DNA of 64,000 bases from Nesterenkonia sphaerica (GTDB lineage Bacteria; Actinomycetota; Actinomycetes; Actinomycetales; Micrococcaceae), in the NCBI RefSeq assembly GCF_005771565.1, contig NZ_VAWA01000003.1, forward strand, positions 186,001-250,000, written 5' to 3'. The stretch's first letter is position 1. The number at the start of each line of letters is the position of its first letter. Of the stretch, positions 25,425-33,445 are shown in pieces. The translations under genes were made by a program, and so were the position numbers. The notes under the pieces are model-generated. The model ran no database searches. It worked only from the letters and a program-made list of their open reading frames with translations, and was not told the origin of the DNA.

Positions 25425-26249
25425 ATGGGAACCCACACCGCAGTAATTACCGGCTCCACCGCAGGACTGGGGGCGGCCTTCGCGCGTCAACTGGCCGCAC
25501 AGGGCTATGATTTGGTGCTGGCTGCCCGAACCGAGCAGCGGCTGGAAGTCCAGTCGGAATCGTTAGAAGCCCAATACGGGATTCGCGCCGAGACACTGGT
25601 CACTGACCTCATCACTGACGACGGAGTGGGCGCGGTCCAGGAAAGGCTCGTTGACCCCGCCTATCCGGTCCACCTGCTGATCAACAACGCTGGCCACGGC
25701 CTGGCCGGAAACTTTCTGGAGACTGACCTGCAGGATGAACGCGACCTGCTGCGCCTGCACGTGCAGACTCCCATGGAGCTGTGCCATACGGCGGCCCGCG
25801 CAATGGCTGCGCAGCGTGCCGGAAGAATCATCAACGTCGCCTCGGTGGCCGGCTTCGCAGCCACCGGGACGTATTCGGCCGCCAAGGCCTGGGTGGTGAA
25901 CTTCTCCAAAGCTCTGCACTCGCAGCTGAAACCGGAGGGAATCACCGTGACGGCACTGTGCCCGGGGTTGGTGCGCACCGAGTTCCACGAACGTTCCGGC
26001 ATCAGCATCAGCGGGGGCAAGAAATGGATGTGGCTCGACGCAGAAGATGTGGTGCGTGAAGGCCTGACTGCCAATGCGCAGGGCGCCTCGGTGTGCATTC
26101 CTTCAGCTCAATACCGCGCGCTCTCGGCAGGACTGCGGTTCATACCCAGTCCCGTAGTGCAGTGGGCTGCCGACCGGCGGGTGAATCTTCCGGGTCCCGA
26201 GCTGGAAAATGAGACCGCCGGAGACCCAGAGGCGCACCCCCGGTCCTGA
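25425..26249 (+). CDS. Short-chain dehydrogenase/reductase
   Basis: 274 aa classical SDR. The NAD(P)-binding TGSTAGLG is at 9-16, NNAG near 87-90, and the catalytic Ser and Y150-SAAK154 follow. The C-terminus carries an Arg/His/Pro-rich tail. AARTEQ after beta-2 suggests NADP preference. The start at 25425 is the first Met giving a normal N-terminus. The substrate is unknown. Confidence 0.87.
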   Translation: MGTHTAVITGSTAGLGAAFARQLAAQGYDLVLAARTEQRLEVQSESLEAQYGIRAETLVTDLITDDGVGAVQERLVDPAYPVHLLINNAGHGLAGNFLETDLQDERDLLRLHVQTPMELCHTAARAMAAQRAGRIINVASVAGFAATGTYSAAKAWVVNFSKALHSQLKPEGITVTALCPGLVRTEFHERSGISISGGKKWMWLDAEDVVREGLTANAQGASVCIPSAQYRALSAGLRFIPSPVVQWAADRRVNLPGPELENETAGDPEAHPRS

Positions 26250-26294
26250 CGCCCTGGAGTGCGGCGAAGGGGTTTCCGAGGCCTGCTCCGGCTC

Positions 26295-27077
26295 TCAGAC
26301 CAGGACGTCGATGATCAGGCGGGGTCCCTCTGGGTGCTCCCAAACGGAGATCCGGTACTCACGGACCGTATCGAGGCCGATGTAGTAGCTGGCCGAACCG
26401 TGATGGACGAACGTGGTGACGATTTCTGAGAAGACGGTGCCAGCGGGATCGATGGGTTCGGACACCTGAAGCTGACCTTCTTCCTGACTGGCGTTGGCAG
26501 GCTCGAGTCCCACCACCCCGACGTAGAGGATCGCCTCGGAGGTCATCTCCAGGGGAAAGCCCGATCCGGGCTCCACAGCTTCGTCGACGTATTCGGCGGA
26601 CCATCCGGGCGCGCCCGCCCCCGCGTGGTCGAACACGATCCGGTGATACCCCTCGTGGACACCGACCCGGACCTGCTCCAGCAGCAGCTGCGAGCCCTCA
26701 GGGACCTCCGTCAGCAGGTCGGGGAATCCCTCTGATTGGAGGGGGTCAGCAGAGAATTCGGTCACATCAAGCACCTCGTTATCCGGGGCTGGGGCGGGCT
26801 CACCCTCGTGCTCGTCAGATTCGGAAGACGCCTCAGGCAACGCCTCTGGCTCGTCCTCCACGGTCGATGCCTGATCCTTGGAAGCAGTGGTGAGGGGCTC
26901 GTGGGTCGGTTCATCCAGCGGCGGCGGCTCTTCTGTCCCCTCCGACTGCTGTTCCTGCTGTGGCAGGTCCTCCCCATTTGCGGTGCAGCCGGCCACAGCT
27001 AGGCACGCCGTCAATGCTGCCGCCATGGCGGCAGATCGCGCGGTCCTGAGCGGTACGTCTTTCACAGGTCGGTCCAT
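26295..27077 (-). CDS. Lipoprotein with AMIN-like domain
   Basis: 260 aa. A lipoprotein signal (AAALTACLAVAGCT, lipobox AVAGC) is followed by an acidic Glu/Pro/Ser linker of about 90 residues and a C-terminal domain (LLLEQVRVGVHEGYHRIVFD, YIGLDTVREYRISVWEH, PRLIIDVLV) that resembles the actinobacterial AMIN-like fold. Such domains are thought to bind cell-wall polymers. An in-frame GTG at 27065 is another possible start. It is probably monocistronic. Confidence 0.75.
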   Translation of the reverse strand: MDRPVKDVPLRTARSAAMAAALTACLAVAGCTANGEDLPQQEQQSEGTEEPPPLDEPTHEPLTTASKDQASTVEDEPEALPEASSESDEHEGEPAPAPDNEVLDVTEFSADPLQSEGFPDLLTEVPEGSQLLLEQVRVGVHEGYHRIVFDHAGAGAPGWSAEYVDEAVEPGSGFPLEMTSEAILYVGVVGLEPANASQEEGQLQVSEPIDPAGTVFSEIVTTFVHHGSASYYIGLDTVREYRISVWEHPEGPRLIIDVLV

Positions 27078-27187
27078 TCATGTGGCTGACATAGGTCCGC
27101 CTGCCTACGGTACTGGCGCCTCCGCCGAGGTGACAGCCAGATCAACCTCTGTAGCCACATTGAAACCTAAGTGTTGCAGGGTTGTTA

Positions 27188-28585
27188 TCACTCGCTCTGT
27201 CGGTCTTTGCGCTCACGGTAGGCGTCCTCGCCGGGACCGGAGAACTCACGGTTCCTCTCCACTGCGGCCATAGACCCGGTGAACAACCCTTCCTCCGCGG
27301 GGAACTGCGTCGAAGGACCGGAGGGGGCATGTTCAGCACCCGGCTCACTGGTGCTGCGCCCTGTTTGGTGGTCGGTATGCTCCGGTTCGGCGGACACAAC
27401 GTTCATCTGACCGGTGGCGACTGTCTCCGGCCGCCCGGCCAACGCTTCCTCATTGGTCATGAGCATTCGCTGGGTCAGCACTGCATAGGGGTGTTCGGTG
27501 CGGAGGAAGTTCACGAGATCTTCGCGGATCAGGCAACGCAAATCCCACAGCTCCCCGGAGTTGCGTGCGGAGACGACCACCCGCGCCTGCACGTGCCCTC
27601 CGGTGGCTTCAGTGATCTGCAGATTCGAGGTCTGGCCGTCCCAGAGGTCAGTGGTCAGCAACAGGCGTTTCAACCGTCCTCGGAGCGCGTCCGCGGGCAC
27701 TCTCCAATCGACGTCGAACTCCACCACTCCCAACAGCTCGGTGCCGACCCGGGTCCAATTCTCGAACGGTGTGGCCACAAAGTGGGCGCTGGGGTAGATG
27801 AACCTCCGTCCGTCCCACGACTTGATCACCACTGTGGACAACGTGATTTCTTCCACCGTGCCGAAGTTCTCCTCAATGACTACGACGTCGCCCACGCGGA
27901 TCGAATCGGTGAACGCCAGTTGAATGCCCGCGAAGAGATTCGACAGTGTCGACTGCATCGCCAGGCCCGCCACCACGGAGACCAGACCTGCCGAGGCCAG
28001 AAGACCGGCACCCAGCCCACGAACGTTCTCATTGAGCAGCAGCACCGCAGCGACGGCCACGGTGATGATGACCGCAGCGAGGATCCTGCCAATCAGATCC
28101 ACTTGAGTCTGGACTCGGCGGCCGCGGCGGTCTTCCACCCCAGGTTCACCCTGACCGATGTACTTGGATAGGATCACGGCTTCCACGATCTTCACCACTC
28201 GCAGCGCCCACCAGGCGACGGAGACGATCACCGCCACATTGAGCAGCACAAACGCCGGGCCCTGCCACCACAGATCCGTGTCCACCGCATACCGCACACT
28301 CAGCGCCGTGCCAGCCAACAGGACGATGCAGAACCCGGGTACTCGGGTGCGGTTGATGGCGCGACGCACCACTGACTTTCGACGGAAGATCTGCTTCAGA
28401 AGAGTGGATACCACCATGACGATGACCAACCCGGCAATCGCCGAAAAGCCCACCCCGAGCAGCACCCCCATGTAGGGGCCCGCAGCCGAGACCATCGTCT
28501 CGAACTCTTCCGGAATGTGGTCGTCGACGTCTGAGGTGATATTGGCAGCGGAGCCGACCGGTGCCTGCAACAGGGAGCTCATCAT
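27188..28585 (-). CDS. Small-conductance mechanosensitive channel, MscS family
   Basis: 465 aa from the ATG at 28585. Three to five hydrophobic segments lead to the pore helix and MscS domain: GAGLLASAGLVSVVAGLAMQ, STLSNLFAGIQLAFTDSIRVGDVV and FIYPSAHFVATPFENWTR, then a cytoplasmic beta/alpha domain. The last 90 residues form a disordered hydrophilic tail. It releases solutes on hypo-osmotic shock. Starts at 28582 or 28654 are possible; the latter has GGAGG only two bases upstream. Divergent from hisD. Confidence 0.87.
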   Translation of the reverse strand: MMSSLLQAPVGSAANITSDVDDHIPEEFETMVSAAGPYMGVLLGVGFSAIAGLVIVMVVSTLLKQIFRRKSVVRRAINRTRVPGFCIVLLAGTALSVRYAVDTDLWWQGPAFVLLNVAVIVSVAWWALRVVKIVEAVILSKYIGQGEPGVEDRRGRRVQTQVDLIGRILAAVIITVAVAAVLLLNENVRGLGAGLLASAGLVSVVAGLAMQSTLSNLFAGIQLAFTDSIRVGDVVVIEENFGTVEEITLSTVVIKSWDGRRFIYPSAHFVATPFENWTRVGTELLGVVEFDVDWRVPADALRGRLKRLLLTTDLWDGQTSNLQITEATGGHVQARVVVSARNSGELWDLRCLIREDLVNFLRTEHPYAVLTQRMLMTNEEALAGRPETVATGQMNVVSAEPEHTDHQTGRSTSEPGAEHAPSGPSTQFPAEEGLFTGSMAAVERNREFSGPGEDAYRERKDRQSE

Positions 28586-28678
28586 GGCCGAAATTGTGAC
28601 ACGCTCAGTTGCGCGGCGGCCAACCGTCAAGGTGCGAGGTTCGTCATGTGTCATCACCTCCACCCCGAAAGGGGAAGA

Positions 28679-29995
28679 ATGGTCTCCATGCTGAATACCA
28701 CTGATCTGCGGGGCCGCGCACTCAATATCGCTGAAGCTCTCCCGCGAGCTGAACAGGACATCACTGCGACTCTCGACAAGGTCACACCTATTCTGGAGCA
28801 GGTGCGCACCGGGGGAACGGAGGCGTTGCTCGATCTCTCTGAGAAATTTGACGGGGTGCGTCCCGAGGCCCTTCGTGTGCCCAACGAAGTCTTGGAGCGG
28901 TCTTTGGCGGAGCTGGACCCCGCCGTGCGCCGCGCGTTGGACGCCCTGGTCGTCCGCGCCCGCGAAGTTCACACCGCCCAGCTCCCGGCGGCGTCGTTGG
29001 TGTCACCAGGACCGGACGCACGCGTGACCAACCGCTGGGTGCCGGTTGAACGCGTGGGGCTCTACGTACCTGGCGGCCAGGCCGTCTACCCTTCCTCCGT
29101 GGTGATGAACGTGATCCCGGCCCAAGTGGCGGGAGTGACCCAACTGGCCATCGCCTCCCCTCCCCAGCGGGACTTCGGCGGCTGGCCACACCCCACGGTC
29201 CTTGCCGCGGCACACCTGCTGGGTGTGGATGAGGTGTATGCCGTCGGCGGTGCCCAAGCGGTGGGCATGTTCGCCTATGGTGCCGCCGACGGCGCCGGAG
29301 AGGCAACGGTCGCACCGGTCTCCTTGATCACCGGTCCGGGCAACGTCTACGTCGCCACCGCCAAACGCGCTGTCCAGGGCACAGTGGGGATCGATTCCGA
29401 GGCCGGACCGACCGAAATTATGGTGGTGGCTGACAGCACAGCCTCCGCTCACTTCATCGCTGCGGATCTGGTCTCCCAGGCCGAGCACGACGAACTGGCT
29501 GCTGCGGTGCTCGTCACCGACTCCCCCGAGCTGGCCCAACGCGTGTCCTCTCAGGTCACCGACCAGGCCGCCGCGGCCAAACACTCTGAGCGCATCCAGA
29601 AATCCCTCAGCGGACGGCAGTCAGCGATCCTGCTGGTGGATTCAATGGACGTCGCAGTGCAGGTAGCCAACGCCTACGGTGCAGAACACCTACAGATCAT
29701 GACCAGCGACGACGACGCACTCGCCGACCGAATTCACAACGCGGGGGCAGTGTTCTTGGGGGCCTACACACCAGTCTCTTTGGGCGACTACTGCGCAGGG
29801 TCAAACCACGTGCTGCCCACCGGCGGAGCCTCACGCTACTCCTCCGGTCTGAACGTCACCAGCTTCATGCGCTCTCAGCAGGTGATCCGCTACGGCCGTG
29901 ATGGGCTCGCGCAGGTGGCCGAGCACGTCACCGCGCTGGCTGAGGCCGAGCACCTGCCCGCACACGGTCAAGCGGTGCGGGCAAGGTATGCCTAG
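28679..29995 (+). CDS. hisD: Histidinol dehydrogenase
   Basis: 438 aa. Catalyses the last two steps of histidine synthesis, L-histidinol to L-histidine, with NAD+ and zinc. Signatures: ERVGLYVPGGQAVYPSSVVM, GVDEVYAVGGAQAVGMFAYG, ITGPGNVYVATAKR, EAGPTEIMVVAD, AEHDELAAAVLVT, and the substrate/zinc ligands in GDYCAGSNHVLPTGG and AEH near the end. AAAGGGG lies four bases before the ATG at 28679; a second ATG at 28688 would give MLNTTDLRG. No other his genes are adjacent. The stop shares a palindromic CTAG with the convergent gene. Confidence 0.94.
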   Translation: MVSMLNTTDLRGRALNIAEALPRAEQDITATLDKVTPILEQVRTGGTEALLDLSEKFDGVRPEALRVPNEVLERSLAELDPAVRRALDALVVRAREVHTAQLPAASLVSPGPDARVTNRWVPVERVGLYVPGGQAVYPSSVVMNVIPAQVAGVTQLAIASPPQRDFGGWPHPTVLAAAHLLGVDEVYAVGGAQAVGMFAYGAADGAGEATVAPVSLITGPGNVYVATAKRAVQGTVGIDSEAGPTEIMVVADSTASAHFIAADLVSQAEHDELAAAVLVTDSPELAQRVSSQVTDQAAAAKHSERIQKSLSGRQSAILLVDSMDVAVQVANAYGAEHLQIMTSDDDALADRIHNAGAVFLGAYTPVSLGDYCAGSNHVLPTGGASRYSSGLNVTSFMRSQQVIRYGRDGLAQVAEHVTALAEAEHLPAHGQAVRARYA

Positions 29996-31842
29996 ACGCT
30001 CATCACATAGGCGGTGTTGACCCACCCCACTGCACCATCGTGCTCGACCTGAACCCAGGAACCACGCCGTTCTCCGGTGCGCAGCACCTCACCGCGCGGG
30101 ATCTGGGCCAGTTTGTCTGCGCTGGAGCTGGGCTCCTCACGGAGCGGCACGGAGTATGTCGCACGCCATTGTCCGGCGGAAGTGGTTGCCGAGCTCGTCT
30201 GCGTGACCGCGTGGATGTTGAAGTAGGAGTTACCCCACCCTCCGGGGTTACCGGAGAGCCCCAGGCGCTGGGAGCACGCTGGCCAGGCGCCCCAGCCCTG
30301 GCGCTGCCACAGCTGGTAGGCACGTTCAATCTGCTCCTGTTTGGAGGCCTGGTGAGGCAGTCCGCTGCCGCCGACCCACCGCCAGGAACTCTCTGAGAAC
30401 TGGAGTCCGCCGAAGTAGCCGTTTCCGGTGTTGATGGACCAGTTGCCGGAGGACTCACACTGCGCCAGGCGGTCCCACGCCGAACTGTAGGGACCGTGGG
30501 CACTCTGCGCGTGCTGTCCGCTGGTGGGGCCTGTCCTGCCCGAGGTGCTCCCCGATCCCGACCCAGTGGAGCCCGACGTCGAGGAGCTGCTGGAGGTGGA
30601 GGAACCACTCGAAGCGGTGGACGAGCCACTCGAGGAGGAGCTGGGTGCAGAACGCACATCCAGGAAGTCCTCCCAGACCCACCCAGTGCTCCCACCAACA
30701 CGCACCTGATACCAGCCACTACGAGAACCCAACACCTCCACCGAAGTCCCCGCCGAAAGCATCCGAATCACCCCATGAGACGTCCCCGGACCCGAGCGCA
30801 TATTCACCCCCGCCGTCACCCGAGCACTACCCGAAGACGACGACGACGAACTACCCGACGACGATGACGACGACGAACCCGAAGACGAGGAACCAGACGA
30901 CGAGGAACCAGACGACGAAGACGACGAGCTGGCAGAAGTCAAGAAACTCGACGACACCCACAACGTGCGCCCATTCCGCTGAAAACTCGACCACCCATTC
31001 TGCGTCCCGGTCACATTCACCGCAGTCCCCGGAGGCAACACACTCACCACACCATGATTCGTCCCCGGACCACTACGCGCATTCAAATGCACCCCAGCCC
31101 TGACCTGCATCGCCGAAGACGAAGACGACGAACTACCCGACGAGGACGACCCCGAGGCGGGACCAGTGCCGCTGGAACCGGAAGAGTCACACACACTAGG
31201 GAGAAACACACGGGCCGCTGCTGCCCGCATATCCACCCCGCGCGCTGCCAGGAAAACCTGCGGATCCAAGGCAGTCCCGGAGAGCCAGCCCCCTTCCCAG
31301 ATCTCCAAATGCAGATGTGGTGCGGAGCTGATCCCGGAGCTCCCTACCAGGCCGATCACCTGACCGGCTCGCACCGAGTCCCCCACACGAACGTGCGAGG
31401 TGCCGTTCCACACGTGCAGGTAGCGGGAGTCGTAGGTCTTGCCGCCAATGTTGTGCCGGATCATCACGTGGCCGGCACGGCTCGATGTACCGTCCTGAGT
31501 GCTGACTACCGTCCCGGCTGCAATCGCGCGAAATGGGGTACCGTCCGGCGCAACCAGATCCTGGCCCAGGTGGTATGCAGAAGCACCCGGCGTCGAGCTG
31601 CACCGCGGTCCGTAAGGGCTGCTGAACGTAAAAGTGCCGGTCAGCGGCTGAACGAACTGTCCCACGTGGTTCGAAGCCGGGATCATTATCCCGTTGGACA
31701 ACGCGGATCCTTGTCCCGCAGAGCCCGACAGCGGCTGCAGCTGCGGGGTCATGGGTGCCGCGTCAGCAACGGCGGCGGTGAACGGCAGCGTTAAGCCGGC
31801 GGCTAGAGCCCCGACTGCAGCCGCGGGAAGTTTTTTCGGCAC
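29992..31842 (-). CDS. Secreted cell-wall enzyme: M23 endopeptidase, SH3b, SH3b, Rpf lysozyme-like domain, SH3b
   Basis: 616 aa. A Sec signal peptide (about 1-29) precedes an M23/LytM peptidase (about 75-205) with all zinc ligands (YHLGQD, APHLHLEIWEGG). Two bacterial SH3 domains follow (GVHLNARSGPGTNHGVVSVL and GVNMRSGPGTSHGVIRML), separated by long poly-Ser linkers, then an Rpf domain with its catalytic Glu (WDRLAQCESSGNWSINTG) and a final SH3b (YSVPLREEPSSSADKLAQ). It should cut both peptide and glycan bonds of peptidoglycan and bind the wall. GAGG eight bases before the GTG supports the start. A long leader lies upstream. Confidence 0.9.
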   Translation of the reverse strand: MPKKLPAAAVGALAAGLTLPFTAAVADAAPMTPQLQPLSGSAGQGSALSNGIMIPASNHVGQFVQPLTGTFTFSSPYGPRCSSTPGASAYHLGQDLVAPDGTPFRAIAAGTVVSTQDGTSSRAGHVMIRHNIGGKTYDSRYLHVWNGTSHVRVGDSVRAGQVIGLVGSSGISSAPHLHLEIWEGGWLSGTALDPQVFLAARGVDMRAAAARVFLPSVCDSSGSSGTGPASGSSSSGSSSSSSSAMQVRAGVHLNARSGPGTNHGVVSVLPPGTAVNVTGTQNGWSSFQRNGRTLWVSSSFLTSASSSSSSSGSSSSGSSSSGSSSSSSSGSSSSSSSGSARVTAGVNMRSGPGTSHGVIRMLSAGTSVEVLGSRSGWYQVRVGGSTGWVWEDFLDVRSAPSSSSSGSSTASSGSSTSSSSSTSGSTGSGSGSTSGRTGPTSGQHAQSAHGPYSSAWDRLAQCESSGNWSINTGNGYFGGLQFSESSWRWVGGSGLPHQASKQEQIERAYQLWQRQGWGAWPACSQRLGLSGNPGGWGNSYFNIHAVTQTSSATTSAGQWRATYSVPLREEPSSSADKLAQIPRGEVLRTGERRGSWVQVEHDGAVGWVNTAYVMSV

Positions 31843-32333
31843 GGGTCAATCCTCACTTGTCGAATGCCACGACTCCTGTGCACGTCACCTGGGCGGTGAC
31901 GCGAATGAAGTGTCCGGGGCCGCCCACAAGTGGGGAAGCAAGCGATGGGAACTCAGAGCGAATCCCCCGGTCAGCTCGCGTCCAGGTTAACAAGTTGGTC
32001 ACAGGCCACGGCAGAGCGGCATTCGACCAGAGGTTGAAGCTCTCTGGACACTGGTGACACTGGCACTGAGGGCGTGGCGAGCCGAAAGGCCGAGGAAGAG
32101 ATCAGGGGGCAGCCGAGCATCGACGGCGAAATGCCACTACCGCAGGACACACTCCGAACACTGCGCTGCCCCCTGAGCCACTTACTCTGTCAATAATTCT
32201 CGCGTGCGCCGCCACGCCATCGCCGATGACGCCGGATTGTGACCAGACCGTTACCGACCGGCTTCCAAAAACTCATAGGAAACGTCCAGGCGTTATGGGG
32301 CATTCCGTTAAGAATGATGCGTAATTTAGACAG
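31843..32333. other. 491-bp non-coding region upstream of the Rpf-type gene
   Basis: No convincing gene. Structures seen: CCAGAG/CTCTGG stem (coding-strand sense of the Rpf-type gene, about 32029-32049), a GCC-GAAA-GGC tetraloop hairpin on the plus strand (32081-32090), and a 12-bp perfect inverted repeat (32102-32176). It is long enough for a regulatory leader of the M23/Rpf gene or for a small RNA gene; the core sequences of the c-di-AMP riboswitch that precedes many rpf genes were not found. Confidence 0.5.
32102..32176. repeat. 12-bp perfect inverted repeat closing a 75-nt fold
   Basis: TCAGGGGGCAGC (32102-32113) pairs with GCTGCCCCCTGA (32165-32176) around 51 nt, which contain a smaller GGC/GCC hairpin. 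It lies in the non-coding region between the Rpf-type gene and the RNA element at 32334, and belongs to neither by sequence. Confidence 0.6.
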
Positions 32334-32420
32334 TGCCTCTTCAAGGTGCGAGTGATTCAGGCTCCCCGGCTGGCCATCTATGCGTCCCCCTCACGCGGCC
32401 ACCCGGGGAGCTTTCTCGTG
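32334..32420 (+). ncRNA. Structured RNA element, copy 1 (leader or small RNA)
   Basis: An 87-nt segment nearly identical to 33296-33380. A -10-like TAATTT (32322-32327) ends six bases before the conserved region. The 5' part GTGCGAGTGATTCA is unpaired; then GCTCCCCGG-C-TGGCC (from 32361) pairs with GGCCACCCGGGGAGC (to 32411), 14 of 15 pairs, topped by a GCGT-CCCCCTC-ACGC hairpin and followed by CTTTCTCGTG. It is either an attenuator-like leader for the S4 gene 14 bases downstream or an independent small RNA ending at the hairpin. Confidence 0.7.
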
Positions 32421-32434
32421 TTTACACTGGTGCC

Positions 32435-32821
32435 ATGTCTGATGGACACACCTCACCAGTGCGGGTCGATGCCTGGCTGTGGTCAGTCCGGATGTTCAAG
32501 ACGCGTTCGGCGGCGACAAGCGCCTGCCGCGCCGGAAAGATCAAGATTGCAGGTGACCCCGTCAAGCCGTCGACGAAGATCAGTCCCGGCGTCCGGATCA
32601 CCATCAGCAGACCCGGTTTCGTGGTCATTCTCGAAGTCCTCCACACCTATGCCAAGCGTGTGGGCGCCCCGTTGGCACAGAAGGCCTACCGCGACCTCTC
32701 GCCCGAGCAGATTAAGCCCCGTGACGTGGGTCTGCCCACCCGCGAGCGTGGTACCGGCCGCCCCACCAAGCGGGAGCGACGCCAGCTGGAAATTCTGCGC
32801 GGCTACACCAAGAACGAGTGA
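32435..32821 (+). CDS. RNA-binding S4-domain protein, Hsp15/HslR family
   Basis: 128 aa. The S4 domain fills the N-terminal half (VRVDAWLWSVRMFKTRSAAT, ACRAGKIKIAGDPVKPSTKI), followed by a basic tail rich in Arg and Lys. Hsp15 binds 50S subunits carrying stalled nascent chains; this is the likely role by family. The ATG is 14 bases after the structured RNA element, with no strong Shine-Dalgarno sequence, which fits control by that element. A longer reading would start inside the RNA element and is not credible. Confidence 0.85.
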   Translation: MSDGHTSPVRVDAWLWSVRMFKTRSAATSACRAGKIKIAGDPVKPSTKISPGVRITISRPGFVVILEVLHTYAKRVGAPLAQKAYRDLSPEQIKPRDVGLPTRERGTGRPTKRERRQLEILRGYTKNE

Positions 32822-32836
32822 CGTTACGCTAGTCGC

Positions 32837-33184
32837 ATGACACAACGCGTAGATCTCGGCCCAGCTGACCAGCTTCCTGAACGTCAGGTGATGCAGGTTC
32901 CGGCCAAGCAGGCCGGAACCGACCTAGACATTGCCGTCGTCCACGCTGAAGACGGCGGCTTCTACGCCGTGGACGACGAATGCTCGCACGAAGCCGTGGC
33001 CCTCTCCGAGGGCTTTGTGGAGGATGAGACCTTGGAGTGCCCCATGCATGGGGCTGTCTTCTGCTTACGCACCGGCGCCCCCGAGACGCCACCGGCATTC
33101 GAGCCTGTGAAGACTCATTTGGTCACCGTCGAGGACGGGCACCTGATTCTGCATCCCGGCGTTCCGCATCCCGACGCTGACTAA
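32837..33184 (+). CDS. Rieske-type [2Fe-2S] ferredoxin, NirD-like
   Basis: 115 aa. Both halves of the Rieske cluster motif are present: C49-x-H51 (ECSHEA) and C68-x-x-H71 (CPMHGAVF). The fold is a small electron-transfer ferredoxin like NirD or the ferredoxin component of aromatic dioxygenases. No dioxygenase or nitrite reductase gene is nearby, so its partner is unknown. It lies 15 bases after the S4 gene and is probably co-transcribed with it. Confidence 0.87.
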   Translation: MTQRVDLGPADQLPERQVMQVPAKQAGTDLDIAVVHAEDGGFYAVDDECSHEAVALSEGFVEDETLECPMHGAVFCLRTGAPETPPAFEPVKTHLVTVEDGHLILHPGVPHPDAD

Positions 33185-33295
33185 GCCACCCCAACTCCAT
33201 AGCTCCCCCCACCCAGTAGCTCTACCGGCCAAAGTCACAGACAACGTTCAGCCAAAACCGGGTGGTCCTTCAAGGTAGAACCCTATATTGATAAC

Positions 33296-33380
33296 TGCCT
33301 CATCAAGGTGCGAGTGATTCAAGCTCCCCGGTTGGCCATTATGCGTCCCCTCACGCGGTCAGCCGGGGAGCTTTCTCGTG
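33296..33380 (+). ncRNA. Structured RNA element, copy 2
   Basis: 85 nt, nearly identical to the element at 32334. TATATT (33284-33289) ends six bases before the conserved region, exactly as in copy 1. AAGCTCCCCGGTTGGCC (from 33321) pairs with GGTCAGCCGGGGAGCTT (to 33373) in 17 continuous pairs, two of them G-U. The apical hairpin is GCGT-CCCCTC-ACGC. Differences from copy 1 fall mostly in the stem and preserve pairing. The HAD gene begins 65 bases downstream. The rest of 33185-33445 shows nothing else. Confidence 0.7.
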
Positions 33381-33445
33381 CTGAGCTTCCCTATCCAATG
33401 ACCTTTTCGGGACCCCTTCCGCCTCGGCGGCCTAGGATAGAGGGC

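Noticed and set aside
27182-28171. 329-codon open frame antisense to the MscS gene
   Set aside because: Shadow frame; the MscS domain reads clearly on the minus strand.
30560-31170. Repetitive DNA that could be mistaken for a CRISPR or VNTR array
   Set aside because: It is the coding sequence of poly-Ser linkers between SH3b domains; there are no equal spacers or palindromic repeats.
31843-32333. c-di-AMP (ydaO) riboswitch before the Rpf-type gene
   Set aside because: Expected from rpf genes in other actinobacteria, but the conserved GGGGUGAAU and CCGUCAGCUAAC-like cores are not visible on the minus strand.
32334-33380. Assignment of the duplicated RNA element to the 6C small-RNA family
   Set aside because: The C-rich apical loop is reminiscent, but each copy has one main hairpin with four or five loop Cs in a row, not two hairpins with six Cs.
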